64,000 nt of DNA from Micavibrio aeruginosavorus_D (lineage in GTDB: Bacteria; Pseudomonadota; Alphaproteobacteria; Micavibrionales; Micavibrionaceae): assembly GCF_051245535.1 (NCBI RefSeq), contig NZ_CP195303.1:558001-622000 (forward strand), written 5' to 3'. The position numbers and the translations under genes are program-made. The notes below the pieces were generated by a model, which was not told the DNA's origin, searched no databases, and was given only the letters and a program-made list of their open reading frames with translations. This document shows positions 9,410-17,832 of this stretch, in pieces. Position 1 is the first letter of the stretch; every line of letters begins with the position of its first letter.

Positions 9410-10610
9410 TTTTGTGAAGTTTGTCACTTTTTTGTCCGAACCATTTGTCATTCTGATTTTGGTTGTTTTGGCAATTGCTGCTAGATTCAAAGCCAAGAAG
9501 GTTGATGTGGGGCTCGGGCCACTGCCCCTTGTTAACAACATCTATCATAAAAAAGTTTTTCAAAATTGCGGGTACACTGCAGAAACATTTGTAAATCAAG
9601 TGTGGCATATCACGAGTAATTTTGATGTTAGGGCTGATATCCATCCATTAGTAAAGATACCTAAAATAGGTAGGCGTTTAAATGCTCTGCGTTTTGCGGC
9701 TTTTGTTCTGTTTAGGTATCGGTGTGTGGTCATTTATTTTAATGGCTGTGTTCTAGGGGTATCTAATACATTTTTGCTTTGGCGTGTAGAGCCCTTTATC
9801 CTTTCGTTGGCTAAGGTGAAGACTCTTGTTCTTGCTTATGGCGCGGATGTGCAGGACATGTCCAGATCTCAAAATCTTTTGTTCAAAGATGCGATGTCAA
9901 AAGATTATCCTCTGCACAAAAGAACTAGGAAGAGAATTGCGGATAAAATTGATTTATGGACATCCTATGGTGACCATGTTGTAGGGGGCTGTGAGTGGGT
10001 CGATTATATGCACCATTGGGATACTTTGATGATTTCTCACTTCTCAATTGATGAAAGTGAATGGAAAATAAATCCAGATCTATCTGCGAGATCGCTCGTT
10101 CCCAGAAAAACATTTTCTGTTCTTCATGCTCCGAATCACCGCGCCATTAAAGGTACGGCTCATGTAATACAGGCTGTCGAGGAGCTTAAGAAGGAGGGGT
10201 GTGATATTGAACTGATCTTGGTTGAGAAGCGTCCTAATCATGAGATCCGCGAACTTATACGTTCCTGTGATGTGGTGGTGGATCAGCTGATTGTTGGATG
10301 GTATGCAATGTTCGCAATTGAGGCTATGGCATTAGAAAAGCCGGTTGTTTGCTATCATCGTCAAGATTTGGAAGATTTATATAGGGCGAGCAATCTTTAT
10401 ATGCCAGATGAAAAAATCCCGCTTATTCAAGCAACGCCACTAACAATCAAAAAAACATTGAGAACGCTGTATCAAGATAGAGATGAAATAGTAAATATTG
10501 GGATGCGGGGCCGTAACTACGTGCTAAGGCATCATTCAATCGGGGCGATAGCCAATGTTTTTGGCCCTATTGCTAAGGGATTGATTGGACAACCTTTGCT
10601 ATTAAAGTAA
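9399..10610 (+). CDS. Glycosyltransferase (GT-B type) with N-terminal membrane anchor
   Basis: ATG at 9399 preceded by AGAAGG at 9385-9390; a GTG at 9390 in the same frame overlaps the upstream gene more. The 403-residue product has one hydrophobic segment at about residues 12-30, then a GT-B fold. It includes FSVLHAPNHRAIKGTAHVI and, in the C-terminal domain, VVVDQLIVGWYAMFAIEAMA, the same signature as in the two sister enzymes of the cluster. It is closest to the 11511 product (both have HAP-x-R and NYV endings), suggesting duplication. Sugar specificity unknown. Confidence 0.82.
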   Translation: MPRSFVKFVTFLSEPFVILILVVLAIAARFKAKKVDVGLGPLPLVNNIYHKKVFQNCGYTAETFVNQVWHITSNFDVRADIHPLVKIPKIGRRLNALRFAAFVLFRYRCVVIYFNGCVLGVSNTFLLWRVEPFILSLAKVKTLVLAYGADVQDMSRSQNLLFKDAMSKDYPLHKRTRKRIADKIDLWTSYGDHVVGGCEWVDYMHHWDTLMISHFSIDESEWKINPDLSARSLVPRKTFSVLHAPNHRAIKGTAHVIQAVEELKKEGCDIELILVEKRPNHEIRELIRSCDVVVDQLIVGWYAMFAIEAMALEKPVVCYHRQDLEDLYRASNLYMPDEKIPLIQATPLTIKKTLRTLYQDRDEIVNIGMRGRNYVLRHHSIGAIANVFGPIAKGLIGQPLLLK

Positions 10611-10633
10611 GGGGCTACAGTAGGGAAAAGCTG

Positions 10634-11494
10634 ATGAAAGTACTTGTAACTGGAGCGAATGGCCTTTTAGGGCGTCGTTTGGCGCAAAGATTGAGTGATC
10701 GAAACTCTGTTCATGCCGTCGTTCGAGCTATGCCGGAAAACCCTTTGAGTAACGTTGAGTATCATAAAATAGATTTGGGTGGCGAGTGGAGTGATGCTTC
10801 TTTGCCTCGTGATATTGATGTGATTTTCCATCTGGCTCAATCGGAGAATTTTAGGAACTTTCCGGACAAGGCCATGGATATTTTCCGTGTTAATGTCGAC
10901 TCTACTGCGCGCCTTCTTGATTTTGCAAAAAGAGTAAGCGCAAAGCATTTTGTTTATGCGTCGTCTGGCGGTGTGTATGGCACAGGAAACCAAGCGTTTC
11001 ATGAGAACTCACCGATAACATCTCATGGCAAGCTAGGTTATTATCTGGGTAGTAAGCTATGCAGTGAGATTTTGGTAGAAAATTACGCTCAGTGTATGAT
11101 CGTAAACATTGTCAGATTTTTCTTTATTTACGGTCCAGAACAAAAACGATCAATGTTGATACCACGTTTGGTTGATAGCGTGCGTGATGGGCGTGCAATT
11201 CAGTTGCAAGGTGAACGCGGGATCTCAATAAATCCAATACATGTTTCTGATGCTGTCGTCGCGTTAGAAAAAATAATGGATATAAAAGAAAGCGCCACTT
11301 TCAACATGGCTGGAGCAGAATCTTTCTCTTTGCGCGATATCGCAATGATGGCGGGGGCCGTAATTGGAAAAGATCCCGTCTTTGAGAAGGTTGGCGATGA
11401 AGGGCAAAATATAATTGCTAATATTGATTTGATGAAAAAAATCCTTGTTGAACCGTCTATCTCATTAAGAGACGGGCTTAAGCAGCTTGTTTAA
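10634..11494 (+). CDS. NAD-dependent epimerase/dehydratase (extended SDR)
   Basis: A 286-residue protein preceded by AGGGAAAAGCTG. It starts MKVLVTGANGLLGRRLAQ, the TGxxGxxG dinucleotide-binding motif. The substrate-binding half contains YASSGGVYG, a YYLGSK tetrad (YxxxK catalytic pair), and FIYGPEQ. These are hallmarks of nucleotide-sugar epimerases and reductases such as GalE/RfbD relatives. It probably supplies a sugar nucleotide for the cluster; which reaction cannot be said. It lies 24 bases after the preceding glycosyltransferase and in the same transcript. Confidence 0.85.
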   Translation: MKVLVTGANGLLGRRLAQRLSDRNSVHAVVRAMPENPLSNVEYHKIDLGGEWSDASLPRDIDVIFHLAQSENFRNFPDKAMDIFRVNVDSTARLLDFAKRVSAKHFVYASSGGVYGTGNQAFHENSPITSHGKLGYYLGSKLCSEILVENYAQCMIVNIVRFFFIYGPEQKRSMLIPRLVDSVRDGRAIQLQGERGISINPIHVSDAVVALEKIMDIKESATFNMAGAESFSLRDIAMMAGAVIGKDPVFEKVGDEGQNIIANIDLMKKILVEPSISLRDGLKQLV

Positions 11495-11510
11495 AGCGCA
11501 GGGGCGTAAA

Positions 11511-12650
11511 GTGAAGGTTGTCCATTGCCCGACAATGGTTGGAGGTAACCCCCAGGGCCTTTCTAGAGCTGAGCGAGAGTTGGGTCTTGATAGTAAGTCA
11601 ATATGCCTATCTTCAACTTATCTTGATTATCCAGCCGATGAAATTGTTTATAAAGTTAGCGCGCCTCTAATTGAAAACGAAGTGAGGCGGTGGATTTGTA
11701 TTGTGCGAATCTTAATGAGTTACGATGTTATTCATTATAATTTTGGTGAGACGTTGGCGCCTACAATTTTAATGAACAAAACGGGAAAGTATGCGGGTTG
11801 GAAGGTCTGGCTATACAACAATGCATACGCACGTTGGGTTGACATGATCGATCTAAAAATCGCGCGTTTTATTGGGAAGGTTGTCACCGTTACTTATCAA
11901 GGCGATGATGCCCGTCAGGGTGATTTTTGCCGACGTGAATATCCAATCCATTTTTGCCATTATGTTGATAAAAATTATTACACAGACGCTAGTGATAGGT
12001 ATAAGCGCAGAAAAATAGCTACTTTTGATCGGTATGCACATTTTATTTATGCAGTTAATCCTGATCTCCTAAAAGTATTGCCGCCGAGATCAAAGTTTAT
12101 TCCTTATGCAAGCGTTGATCCGCGAGACTGGATGCTGCCCAATAGAACTTGGATTGACCGGGCGAAACCTCTTCATATTGTGCATGCGCCCAGCAATAGG
12201 AAAGTTAAGGGGTCTGATTTTGTTATTGATGCGCTCAATCGTTTGGAGGCGGAAGGAATACCATTTCATTTCACTTTGGTTGAGGGTGTATCAAATAAAG
12301 AGGCTCGAGAGATATATGAATCTGCCGATATTCTTGTCGATCAGCTTTTAGCAGGGTTTTATGGTGGGTTAGCTGTCGAATTGATGGCCTTGGGATGTCC
12401 GGTTATAAGTTATCTGAGGGAGGATGATTTGCGACTGTTGCCGGATCCTATGCGCCGTGAAATTCCAATAATAAATGCAACGCCAGATACAATTTATGAC
12501 GTACTTAAATCTTTTCTGACTGTCCGTAGAGGCGATCTTTCTGTGATTGGTGCGCGAGGACGAAACTATGTTGAGAAGTGGCATGATCCGCGCCTAATTG
12601 CTCAAGGAATGTACGATGACGCCCTGTCGGTTTTGAGTGCAGAGGGATAA
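11511..12650 (+). CDS. Glycosyltransferase (GT-B type)
   Basis: GTG start at 11511 chosen because AGGGG (11500-11504) lies at correct spacing; an in-frame TTG at 11487 overlaps the epimerase. The product (379 residues) begins VKVVHCPTMVGGNPQGLSR and has VTYQGDDAR in the middle, then IVHAPSNRKVKGSDFVI and DILVDQLLAGFYGGLAVELM in the C-terminal nucleotide-sugar site. It is the third member of the VDQ-motif set. It has no membrane segment and is presumably a peripheral cytoplasmic enzyme acting on the lipid-linked repeat unit. Confidence 0.83.
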   Translation: MKVVHCPTMVGGNPQGLSRAERELGLDSKSICLSSTYLDYPADEIVYKVSAPLIENEVRRWICIVRILMSYDVIHYNFGETLAPTILMNKTGKYAGWKVWLYNNAYARWVDMIDLKIARFIGKVVTVTYQGDDARQGDFCRREYPIHFCHYVDKNYYTDASDRYKRRKIATFDRYAHFIYAVNPDLLKVLPPRSKFIPYASVDPRDWMLPNRTWIDRAKPLHIVHAPSNRKVKGSDFVIDALNRLEAEGIPFHFTLVEGVSNKEAREIYESADILVDQLLAGFYGGLAVELMALGCPVISYLREDDLRLLPDPMRREIPIINATPDTIYDVLKSFLTVRRGDLSVIGARGRNYVEKWHDPRLIAQGMYDDALSVLSAEG

Positions 12651-12655
12651 TAAAA

Positions 12656-14653
12656 ATGTGTGGGGTTTTTGGTTTTATTGCTGCAGAAAAAATATCAAGC
12701 AATGTTGTGTATGGGGCAACAAAGATAATCCAACATCGGGGGCCTGATGACGAAGGATATGTCTTTTTTAATCGAAATGAGCCACCCCATGTCCTGTTTG
12801 GTACTGATACGCCGATAGTGCATGGTAATCCTGTTCCTGAATGGTTCCCGTCACGATCCATTAATACGGATATTATAGATTCTGCCGTGGGGTTGGGGCA
12901 TCGTCGGTTGTCAATTCTTGATTTGTCTCCATTTGGACATCAGCCTATGTGTTATGATGGGGCGAGATATTGGATAACTTATAATGGTGAGATTTATAAT
13001 TACCTTGAACTTCGGAAAGATCTTGAATCTCTAGGGCATAAATTCATTACTGAAACGGACACAGAAGTCATTCTTGCTGCTTATAGTGAATGGGGTTCGG
13101 ACTGTCTCAATCGCTTTAATGGAATGTGGGCTTTTGCGATCTATGATCGAATTGAGAATAGAGTTTTCTTGGCCCGAGATCGCTTTGGAGTGAAGCCGCT
13201 TTACTATTGGTTTTCTTCGAAGGGGGATTTTTATTTTGCATCTGAAATAAAGCAATTTACGACCATCCCTGGTTGGGAAGCCGTTTTAAATTATCAGAAG
13301 GCCTATGACTTTTTAGTATGGGGAGTTACTGATCATACCGACGAGACATTATTTGATCGAGTTTTTCACATCTCTCCTGGGCATTATGCTGAAATTGATG
13401 TTTCTTTTGGTGTGAGAAATGACTTTGGCCGTATTGATCTGAGGCGATGGTACAAGATTGAGAAAAAATGTAGTTCAGGTTATTCATTTGATGAATTGTC
13501 TTCAAAATTTAGAGATATTTTGAAGGAATCTGTTCGCTTGCGTTTGCGATCGGATGTGCCTGTGGGGTCATGCTTATCAGGGGGGCTTGATTCTTCGTCG
13601 ATTGTATGTCTCATGAGAGACATTTTGCTTGAGAGTGGTTCCAACAATATACAAAAGACGTTCTCGGCTCTTTCGCAAGTTCAAGAATTTAGTGAAGAAA
13701 AGTGGATCAAAAAGGTCGTTGATAAAACAAGTGCTGAGCCGCATGTTGTATGTCCTAATCTTGATGATCTTTTTGATGTTTCAACGACTTTAACTTGGCA
13801 TCAAGATGAGCCTTTTGGTTCAACTAGTTTATTTGCACAGTGGAGTGTTTTTGAACTGGCCGCCAAAAATAATGTACGCGTTATGCTGGACGGACAGGGT
13901 GCTGATGAACAATTATTTGGTTATCACGGTGCGCTTGGTATTCGTTTGGGTAGCTTGTTTAGAGCGGGTCGTTGGAAACAAATGGTTCGCGAAATGATTT
14001 TAGTCCATAAAAATCTTGGCTATTCATATGGATTTTTATTGGAGAAATGGGCGTCTGCAATTGTTCCATATTTTCTTCAAAATGTTTTACGCTCATTTTC
14101 TAGGCGTACAGTTCCCGCCCCAGGATGGGTTAACTGGAGTTTGTTGCAAGTGAATCAAACTTCTCCGTTTAGAGGAAAAGAAGGGTCAGTTTATGATTAT
14201 TGCAATGCTCAAATGACCTCCACAAATTTGCAGATGCTTCTTCATTGGGAGGATCGAGATTCAATGGCGCATTCGATTGAGTCCCGTGTTCCATTTTTAG
14301 ATTATAGGTTGGTAGAATTTTCTATGAGCTTGCCAGATGACTACAAAATTTTTGATGGTGTAACGAAGCTTATTCTGCGTGCTTCTATGAGCGGAACTAT
14401 TCCTGATGATATTCGTGATCGTGTGGATAAAGTTGGCTTTGCTACGCCTGAAGAGGTGTGGATACGAGAAGCGAATCCAGACCTGTTTAGAAGAAAACTG
14501 GAAGAATCAATTAAAAACTCTAAGGGTGTTTTGAATGAGGAATGTCTAGGGATTCTGGAAGATATAATCGCCGGGCGCCGTCCATTTAATTTTTGCATTT
14601 GGCGAATGATTTGTTTTGGTGAGTGGATGAAGCTTTTTTCTGTACGCGTATAA
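12656..14653 (+). CDS. Asparagine synthase (glutamine-hydrolysing), AsnB family
   Basis: A full-length 665-residue protein. After Met removal the N-terminal Cys (MCGVFGF) is the glutaminase nucleophile. HRGPDDEGY, GHRRLSILDLSPFGHQPM and NGEIYNY follow. The synthetase domain has the pyrophosphatase loop SGGLDSSS at about residue 310, DGQGADEQLFG and SIESRVPFLDYRLVEF. It is the second amidotransferase of the operon. It is clearly not a recent duplicate of the first, since loops and lengths differ, so each may amidate a different acceptor. It is the last gene before a strong bidirectional terminator. It may make asparagine itself, but location favours glycan or conjugate amidation. Confidence 0.92.
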   Translation: MCGVFGFIAAEKISSNVVYGATKIIQHRGPDDEGYVFFNRNEPPHVLFGTDTPIVHGNPVPEWFPSRSINTDIIDSAVGLGHRRLSILDLSPFGHQPMCYDGARYWITYNGEIYNYLELRKDLESLGHKFITETDTEVILAAYSEWGSDCLNRFNGMWAFAIYDRIENRVFLARDRFGVKPLYYWFSSKGDFYFASEIKQFTTIPGWEAVLNYQKAYDFLVWGVTDHTDETLFDRVFHISPGHYAEIDVSFGVRNDFGRIDLRRWYKIEKKCSSGYSFDELSSKFRDILKESVRLRLRSDVPVGSCLSGGLDSSSIVCLMRDILLESGSNNIQKTFSALSQVQEFSEEKWIKKVVDKTSAEPHVVCPNLDDLFDVSTTLTWHQDEPFGSTSLFAQWSVFELAAKNNVRVMLDGQGADEQLFGYHGALGIRLGSLFRAGRWKQMVREMILVHKNLGYSYGFLLEKWASAIVPYFLQNVLRSFSRRTVPAPGWVNWSLLQVNQTSPFRGKEGSVYDYCNAQMTSTNLQMLLHWEDRDSMAHSIESRVPFLDYRLVEFSMSLPDDYKIFDGVTKLILRASMSGTIPDDIRDRVDKVGFATPEEVWIREANPDLFRRKLEESIKNSKGVLNEECLGILEDIIAGRRPFNFCIWRMICFGEWMKLFSVRV

Positions 14654-14672
14654 ACAATCATTATTGTTAAAG

Positions 14673-14705
14673 AAAAACGCCCGCCTATCTGACGGGCGTT
14701 TTTCT
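14673..14705. terminator. Bidirectional intrinsic terminator
   Basis: An AAAACGCCCG/CGGGCGTTTT hairpin with A- and T-tracts on both sides, placed between the convergent asparagine-synthase and metY genes. It ends the polysaccharide operon on the + strand and metY on the - strand. Confidence 0.92.
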
Positions 14706-14719
14706 TTTTTCTAATGCCA

Positions 14720-16033
14720 TCAGGCGTTTGCCAACGCCTGATTCAAATCCTCAATAATATCCTCAACGCTCTCAATCCCAATCGACAGGCGGACCACTTC
14801 CGGTCCAACGCCGGCGCCTTTTTGTTGGTCGGGGGTCATTTGGGCGTGGGTGGTGGAGGCGGGGTGGATGATCAGGCTGCGGGTGTCGCCGATGTTGGCG
14901 AGGTGGCTGAACAATTTTGTGGATTGGACGGCTTTGCCAGCATCTACGCCGTCTTTCACAGCGAAGGTGAAAACGGAACCACCCCAACCATTGCGCAGAT
15001 ATTTTTTCGCGAGTGTATTGTATGGGCTGGAGGGCAGGGCGGAGTGGTTGACCTTGGCCACCTTGGCGTGGTTTGCCAAAAATTCGGCGACCTTGATCGC
15101 ATTCGTGCAATGGCGTTCCATGCGCAAAGCGAGGGTTTCGATGCCGTTCATGGTGATCCATGCGTTCATCGGTTGTTGGTTCATCCCTAAATCACGCAGG
15201 CCCACGGCGTGGTTGTGAATGGCCACGGGCATGGTCGGGAATTCTTTGGCGAAGACAATGCCGTTATAGCCTTTGTCCGGTTGGGTGAGGGCCGGGAATT
15301 TATCGGCATGTTTCATCCAGTCAAATTTGCCACCATCAACCACGCATCCGCCCATGGCGTTGCCCTGGCCGTTCAGGAATTTGGTGGTGGAATGCACGAT
15401 GATCGATGCGCCATATTCAAACGGGCGGCACAAATATGGTGTGGCAATGGTGTTATCGACGATCAGGGGAATGCCCGCGTGGTCGGCGATTTTGGCAATG
15501 GCTTCCAGATCGACAATGACGCCTTCCGGGTTTGACAATGTTTCAACGAAAATCGCGCGCGTGCGCTCGGTGATGGCGGCGCGGAAATTGTCCGGGTTGG
15601 TTGGGTCAACGAAATTGGTTTTCCATCCGAATGATCGGCTGAAGCTCAACCCCAATTGGTTGGCGGTGCCGCCGTATAATTTTTTGGAGGCAACGATTTC
15701 ATCGCCCGCATTCATCAACGTGAACAGGATGAGCAGGTGACCGGACAGGCCAGAGGCCGTGCAGGTGGCACCCGTGCCACCTTCCAACGCGGCGATTCGT
15801 TCTTCCAGTGCCGCAACGGTCGGGTTGGTCAGGCGAGAATAGGAATAGCCCATTTCGCGCAGTTGAAAGATATCGGCGGCCTGTTTCGCGTCTTTAAAGA
15901 CGAAGGCGGCGGATTGGTGAATCGGCAGAGTCCGGGCGCCCGTGGTCGGATCCGGGGCGGCCCCGGCATGGACGGAGAGGGTCTCAAAGCCCTGTTGGGC
16001 GGCGGTTTGGTCTTTCATTGTCGTGCTTCCCAT
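14720..16033 (-). CDS. metY: O-acetylhomoserine sulfhydrylase (aminocarboxypropyltransferase)
   Basis: A PLP-dependent Cys/Met-metabolism enzyme (437 residues) that makes homocysteine from O-acetylhomoserine and sulfide. Start at 16033 (MGSTTMKDQ) follows AGGGG; the open frame upstream to 16129 lacks a good ribosome site. Seen in order: ETLSVHAG, a Tyr-rich PLP phosphate region GYSYSRLTNPT, the glycine-rich CTASGLSGH, IVDNTIATPY, and the PLP lysine in HSTTKFLNGQGN. Length and motifs fit MetY rather than MetB/MetC. The reading frame is complete. A perfect 16-bp palindrome containing TATAAT sits about 33 bases upstream of the start and may be its operator and -10 element. Confidence 0.93.
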   Translation of the reverse strand: MGSTTMKDQTAAQQGFETLSVHAGAAPDPTTGARTLPIHQSAAFVFKDAKQAADIFQLREMGYSYSRLTNPTVAALEERIAALEGGTGATCTASGLSGHLLILFTLMNAGDEIVASKKLYGGTANQLGLSFSRSFGWKTNFVDPTNPDNFRAAITERTRAIFVETLSNPEGVIVDLEAIAKIADHAGIPLIVDNTIATPYLCRPFEYGASIIVHSTTKFLNGQGNAMGGCVVDGGKFDWMKHADKFPALTQPDKGYNGIVFAKEFPTMPVAIHNHAVGLRDLGMNQQPMNAWITMNGIETLALRMERHCTNAIKVAEFLANHAKVAKVNHSALPSSPYNTLAKKYLRNGWGGSVFTFAVKDGVDAGKAVQSTKLFSHLANIGDTRSLIIHPASTTHAQMTPDQQKGAGVGPEVVRLSIGIESVEDIIEDLNQALANA

Positions 16034-16065
16034 TGTTTTTCCCCTTATTTCAATCGTTTTTGCGA

Positions 16066-16081
16066 GGGTATTATAATACCC
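16066..16081. promoter_or_regulatory. Perfect 16-bp palindrome upstream of metY
   Basis: GGGTATTATAATACCC reads identically on both strands and contains TATAAT, so it could serve as a -10 box overlapped by a dimeric repressor site. No convincing -35 was found at 17 bases. It differs from the MetJ box (AGACGTCT). Confidence 0.4.
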
Positions 16082-16138
16082 TTTTTGTAAGGGGTTGTTT
16101 TTAAACGTGTTTTTCAAAACCTTTGTCACTTATTTGTG

Positions 16139-16167
16139 TTGACTTGAGTTCTGGAATGTTTCATAAC
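16139..16167 (+). promoter_or_regulatory. Putative sigma-70 promoter of rplM-rpsI
   Basis: TTGACT, a 17-base spacer, then CATAAC. It lies 77 bases upstream of the rplM start, in the divergent metY/rplM spacer. Confidence 0.45.
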
Positions 16168-16194
16168 CGCACAGCTTTAAAGGCAACACGGCCA

Positions 16195-16218
16195 ATGGCG
16201 GGCATTGTCCCCCGCCAT
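16195..16218 (+). promoter_or_regulatory. Leader hairpin before rplM
   Basis: ATGGCGGG and CCCGCCAT form a perfect 8-bp stem with an 8-base loop, 25 bases before the rplM start and without a T-tract. It is a plausible translational control element for ribosomal protein autoregulation; there is no direct evidence. Confidence 0.35.
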
Positions 16219-16243
16219 GGACTAGAAAACAAGGTTGAAAGTG

Positions 16244-16705
16244 ATGAAGACATATTCTGCAAAACCCAGTGATATCCAGAAGAAATGGGTCATTGTTGAC
16301 GCCGAGGGCGTTGTTCTGGGCCGTCTGGCCTGCGTTATTGCCGACCATTTGCGCGGCAAGCACAAAACCACCTTTACCCCGCACATGGACGATGGCGACA
16401 ACGTGATCGTTATCAACGCGGAAAAAGTGAAAATTACCGGTAAGAAAAAAGAACAAGACATTTTCTACTGGCACACTGGCTATCCGGGCGGGATCAAAGG
16501 CCGCACGAAGGGCGAAATCCTGGAAGGCAAATATCCGGGCCGTGTTATCGAGAAGGCTGTTGAGCGCATGATGCCGGAAGGCCCGCTGACCAACCATCTG
16601 ATGACCAACCTGCGTATTTTCGCCGGGACTGAACACCCGCATGCTGCACAAAATCCGGAAATTCTGGATGTTGCTGCCATGAACCCGAAAAACAAACGCA
16701 AATAA
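16244..16705 (+). CDS. rplM: Large-subunit ribosomal protein uL13
   Basis: A 153-residue protein starting MKTYSAKPSDIQKKWVIVDA, the conserved L13 N-terminus, from ATG at 16244 with AAGG upstream (in-frame GTG 16241 and TTG 16235 are less likely). It contains GRLACVIADHLRGKHK, YWHTGYPGGIK and the basic HPHAAQNP tail. It binds 23S rRNA early in 50S assembly. It is followed 25 bases later by rpsI, the usual L13-S9 operon. Confidence 0.97.
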   Translation: MKTYSAKPSDIQKKWVIVDAEGVVLGRLACVIADHLRGKHKTTFTPHMDDGDNVIVINAEKVKITGKKKEQDIFYWHTGYPGGIKGRTKGEILEGKYPGRVIEKAVERMMPEGPLTNHLMTNLRIFAGTEHPHAAQNPEILDVAAMNPKNKRK

Positions 16706-16730
16706 TCGTCACAGGTAAGGAATTTACAAA

Positions 16731-17219
16731 ATGGCTACGAAAACTGAAACCGTGAACGATCTGAAAGACCTGAAACAAGCTGTTGGCATTGATGTTGCCG
16801 CACCGGTTGTGCGTGAACGCAAAGTCGATGCTCAGGGCCGTTCCTATGGCACGGGCCGTCGTAAGGACGCCGTTGCTCGCGTATGGGTAAAGCCGGGCAA
16901 AGGCACCGTGACCGTCAATGGTCGTGACCAGTCCGTTTACTTCGCACGTCAAACACAACGCCTGATCCTGAACCAACCGTTCCTGATCTGCGACCGCGTC
17001 GGTGAATTCGACGTGATCTGCACGGTCACTGGCGGTGGTTTGTCCGGTCAGGCTGGTGCTGTGCGCCACGGTATCTCCCGTGCTCTGCAATGCTTCGACC
17101 CGGCCCTGCGCCCGGTTCTGAAGAAAGCCGGCATGCTGACCCGTGACAGCCGCGTTGTTGAACGTAAAAAGATCGGTCTGCACAAAGCCCGTCGTTCCAA
17201 ACAGTGGGCAAAGCGTTAA
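16731..17219 (+). CDS. rpsI: Small-subunit ribosomal protein uS9
   Basis: A 162-residue protein. An alphaproteobacterial-type N-terminal extension (about 35 residues) precedes the S9 core SYGTGRRKDAVARVWVKPG. GGGLSGQAGAVRHGISRAL follows, and the protein ends in the invariant basic tail RRSKQWAKR that reaches the 30S P-site. A strong terminator follows, closing the rplM-rpsI operon. Confidence 0.97.
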   Translation: MATKTETVNDLKDLKQAVGIDVAAPVVRERKVDAQGRSYGTGRRKDAVARVWVKPGKGTVTVNGRDQSVYFARQTQRLILNQPFLICDRVGEFDVICTVTGGGLSGQAGAVRHGISRALQCFDPALRPVLKKAGMLTRDSRVVERKKIGLHKARRSKQWAKR

Positions 17220-17245
17220 TCATTTCGCTTTCCGTACAAAATTTC

Positions 17246-17276
17246 AAAAACGCCCGGTTCGTCCGGGCGTTTTTTC
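17246..17276 (+). terminator. Intrinsic terminator after rpsI
   Basis: An AAAACGCCCGG/CCGGGCGTTTTTT hairpin with T-tract, 27 bases downstream of the rpsI stop. Confidence 0.9.
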
Positions 17277-17304
17277 TATGGCGCTTTTGTGATAGGGTTT
17301 CGTC

Positions 17305-17832
17305 ATGTTTACACGCGCATTCAAAGGAAAATTACCGCAGATCGATGCTTCGGCTTTCATCGCCGAAACGGCGGCCATTATTGGTGATGTCGTGGTGGGG
17401 GCAGGGGCCAGTATTTGGTATGGCTGCGTTTTGCGGGGTGATGTGAACAATATCATCATCGGCGCGCGCACGAATATTCAGGATGGCACGATCGTGCATG
17501 TCTCGTCCTCGACCCAAGGCACCTATGTCGGCGACGATGTGACGGTGGGGCATGGCGCGATCTTGCACGCCTGTACCATTGGTGACCGTGCCTTTATCGG
17601 CATGCAGGCCTGCGTCATGGATGATGCAACGGTCGAGTCCGATGCCATGGTTGCGGCCGGGGCGCTGGTCACGCCGGGGAAAATTGTGCCATCGGGGCAA
17701 TTATGGGGTGGCCGTCCGGCGCGTTATATGCGGGATTTGACGGCGGATGAAAAAAACTTCCTTCTCTTTTCCGCTGAACGTTACGCCACATTGGCGCAGA
17801 CCTATCGAGCGGAACACGGTGCTGCGGAATGA
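17305..17832 (+). CDS. Gamma-carbonic-anhydrase-like hexapeptide-repeat protein
   Basis: A 175-residue protein of the left-handed beta-helix family (YrdA/PaaY-like). Hexapeptide-repeat turns run from about residue 15 to 135 (VVGAGASIWYGCVLRGDVNNI, TVGHGAILHACTIGD). His residues in VHVSS, TVGHGA and ILHAC match the metal-binding pattern of gamma-class enzymes. The end GQLWGGRPARYMRDLT is characteristic of the family. It could be a carbonic anhydrase, a thioesterase-like protein or a structural trimer. Its stop overlaps the next start by four bases. Confidence 0.88.
   Translation: MFTRAFKGKLPQIDASAFIAETAAIIGDVVVGAGASIWYGCVLRGDVNNIIIGARTNIQDGTIVHVSSSTQGTYVGDDVTVGHGAILHACTIGDRAFIGMQACVMDDATVESDAMVAAGALVTPGKIVPSGQLWGGRPARYMRDLTADEKNFLLFSAERYATLAQTYRAEHGAAE

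Noticed and set aside
14714..15535. Long + strand open frames opposite metY
   Set aside because: Antisense shadows of a clearly recognised enzyme.
16034..16243. SAM-II riboswitch before metY
   Set aside because: I looked for the conserved short pseudoknot pattern on the - strand and did not find it; only the 16-bp palindrome stands out.
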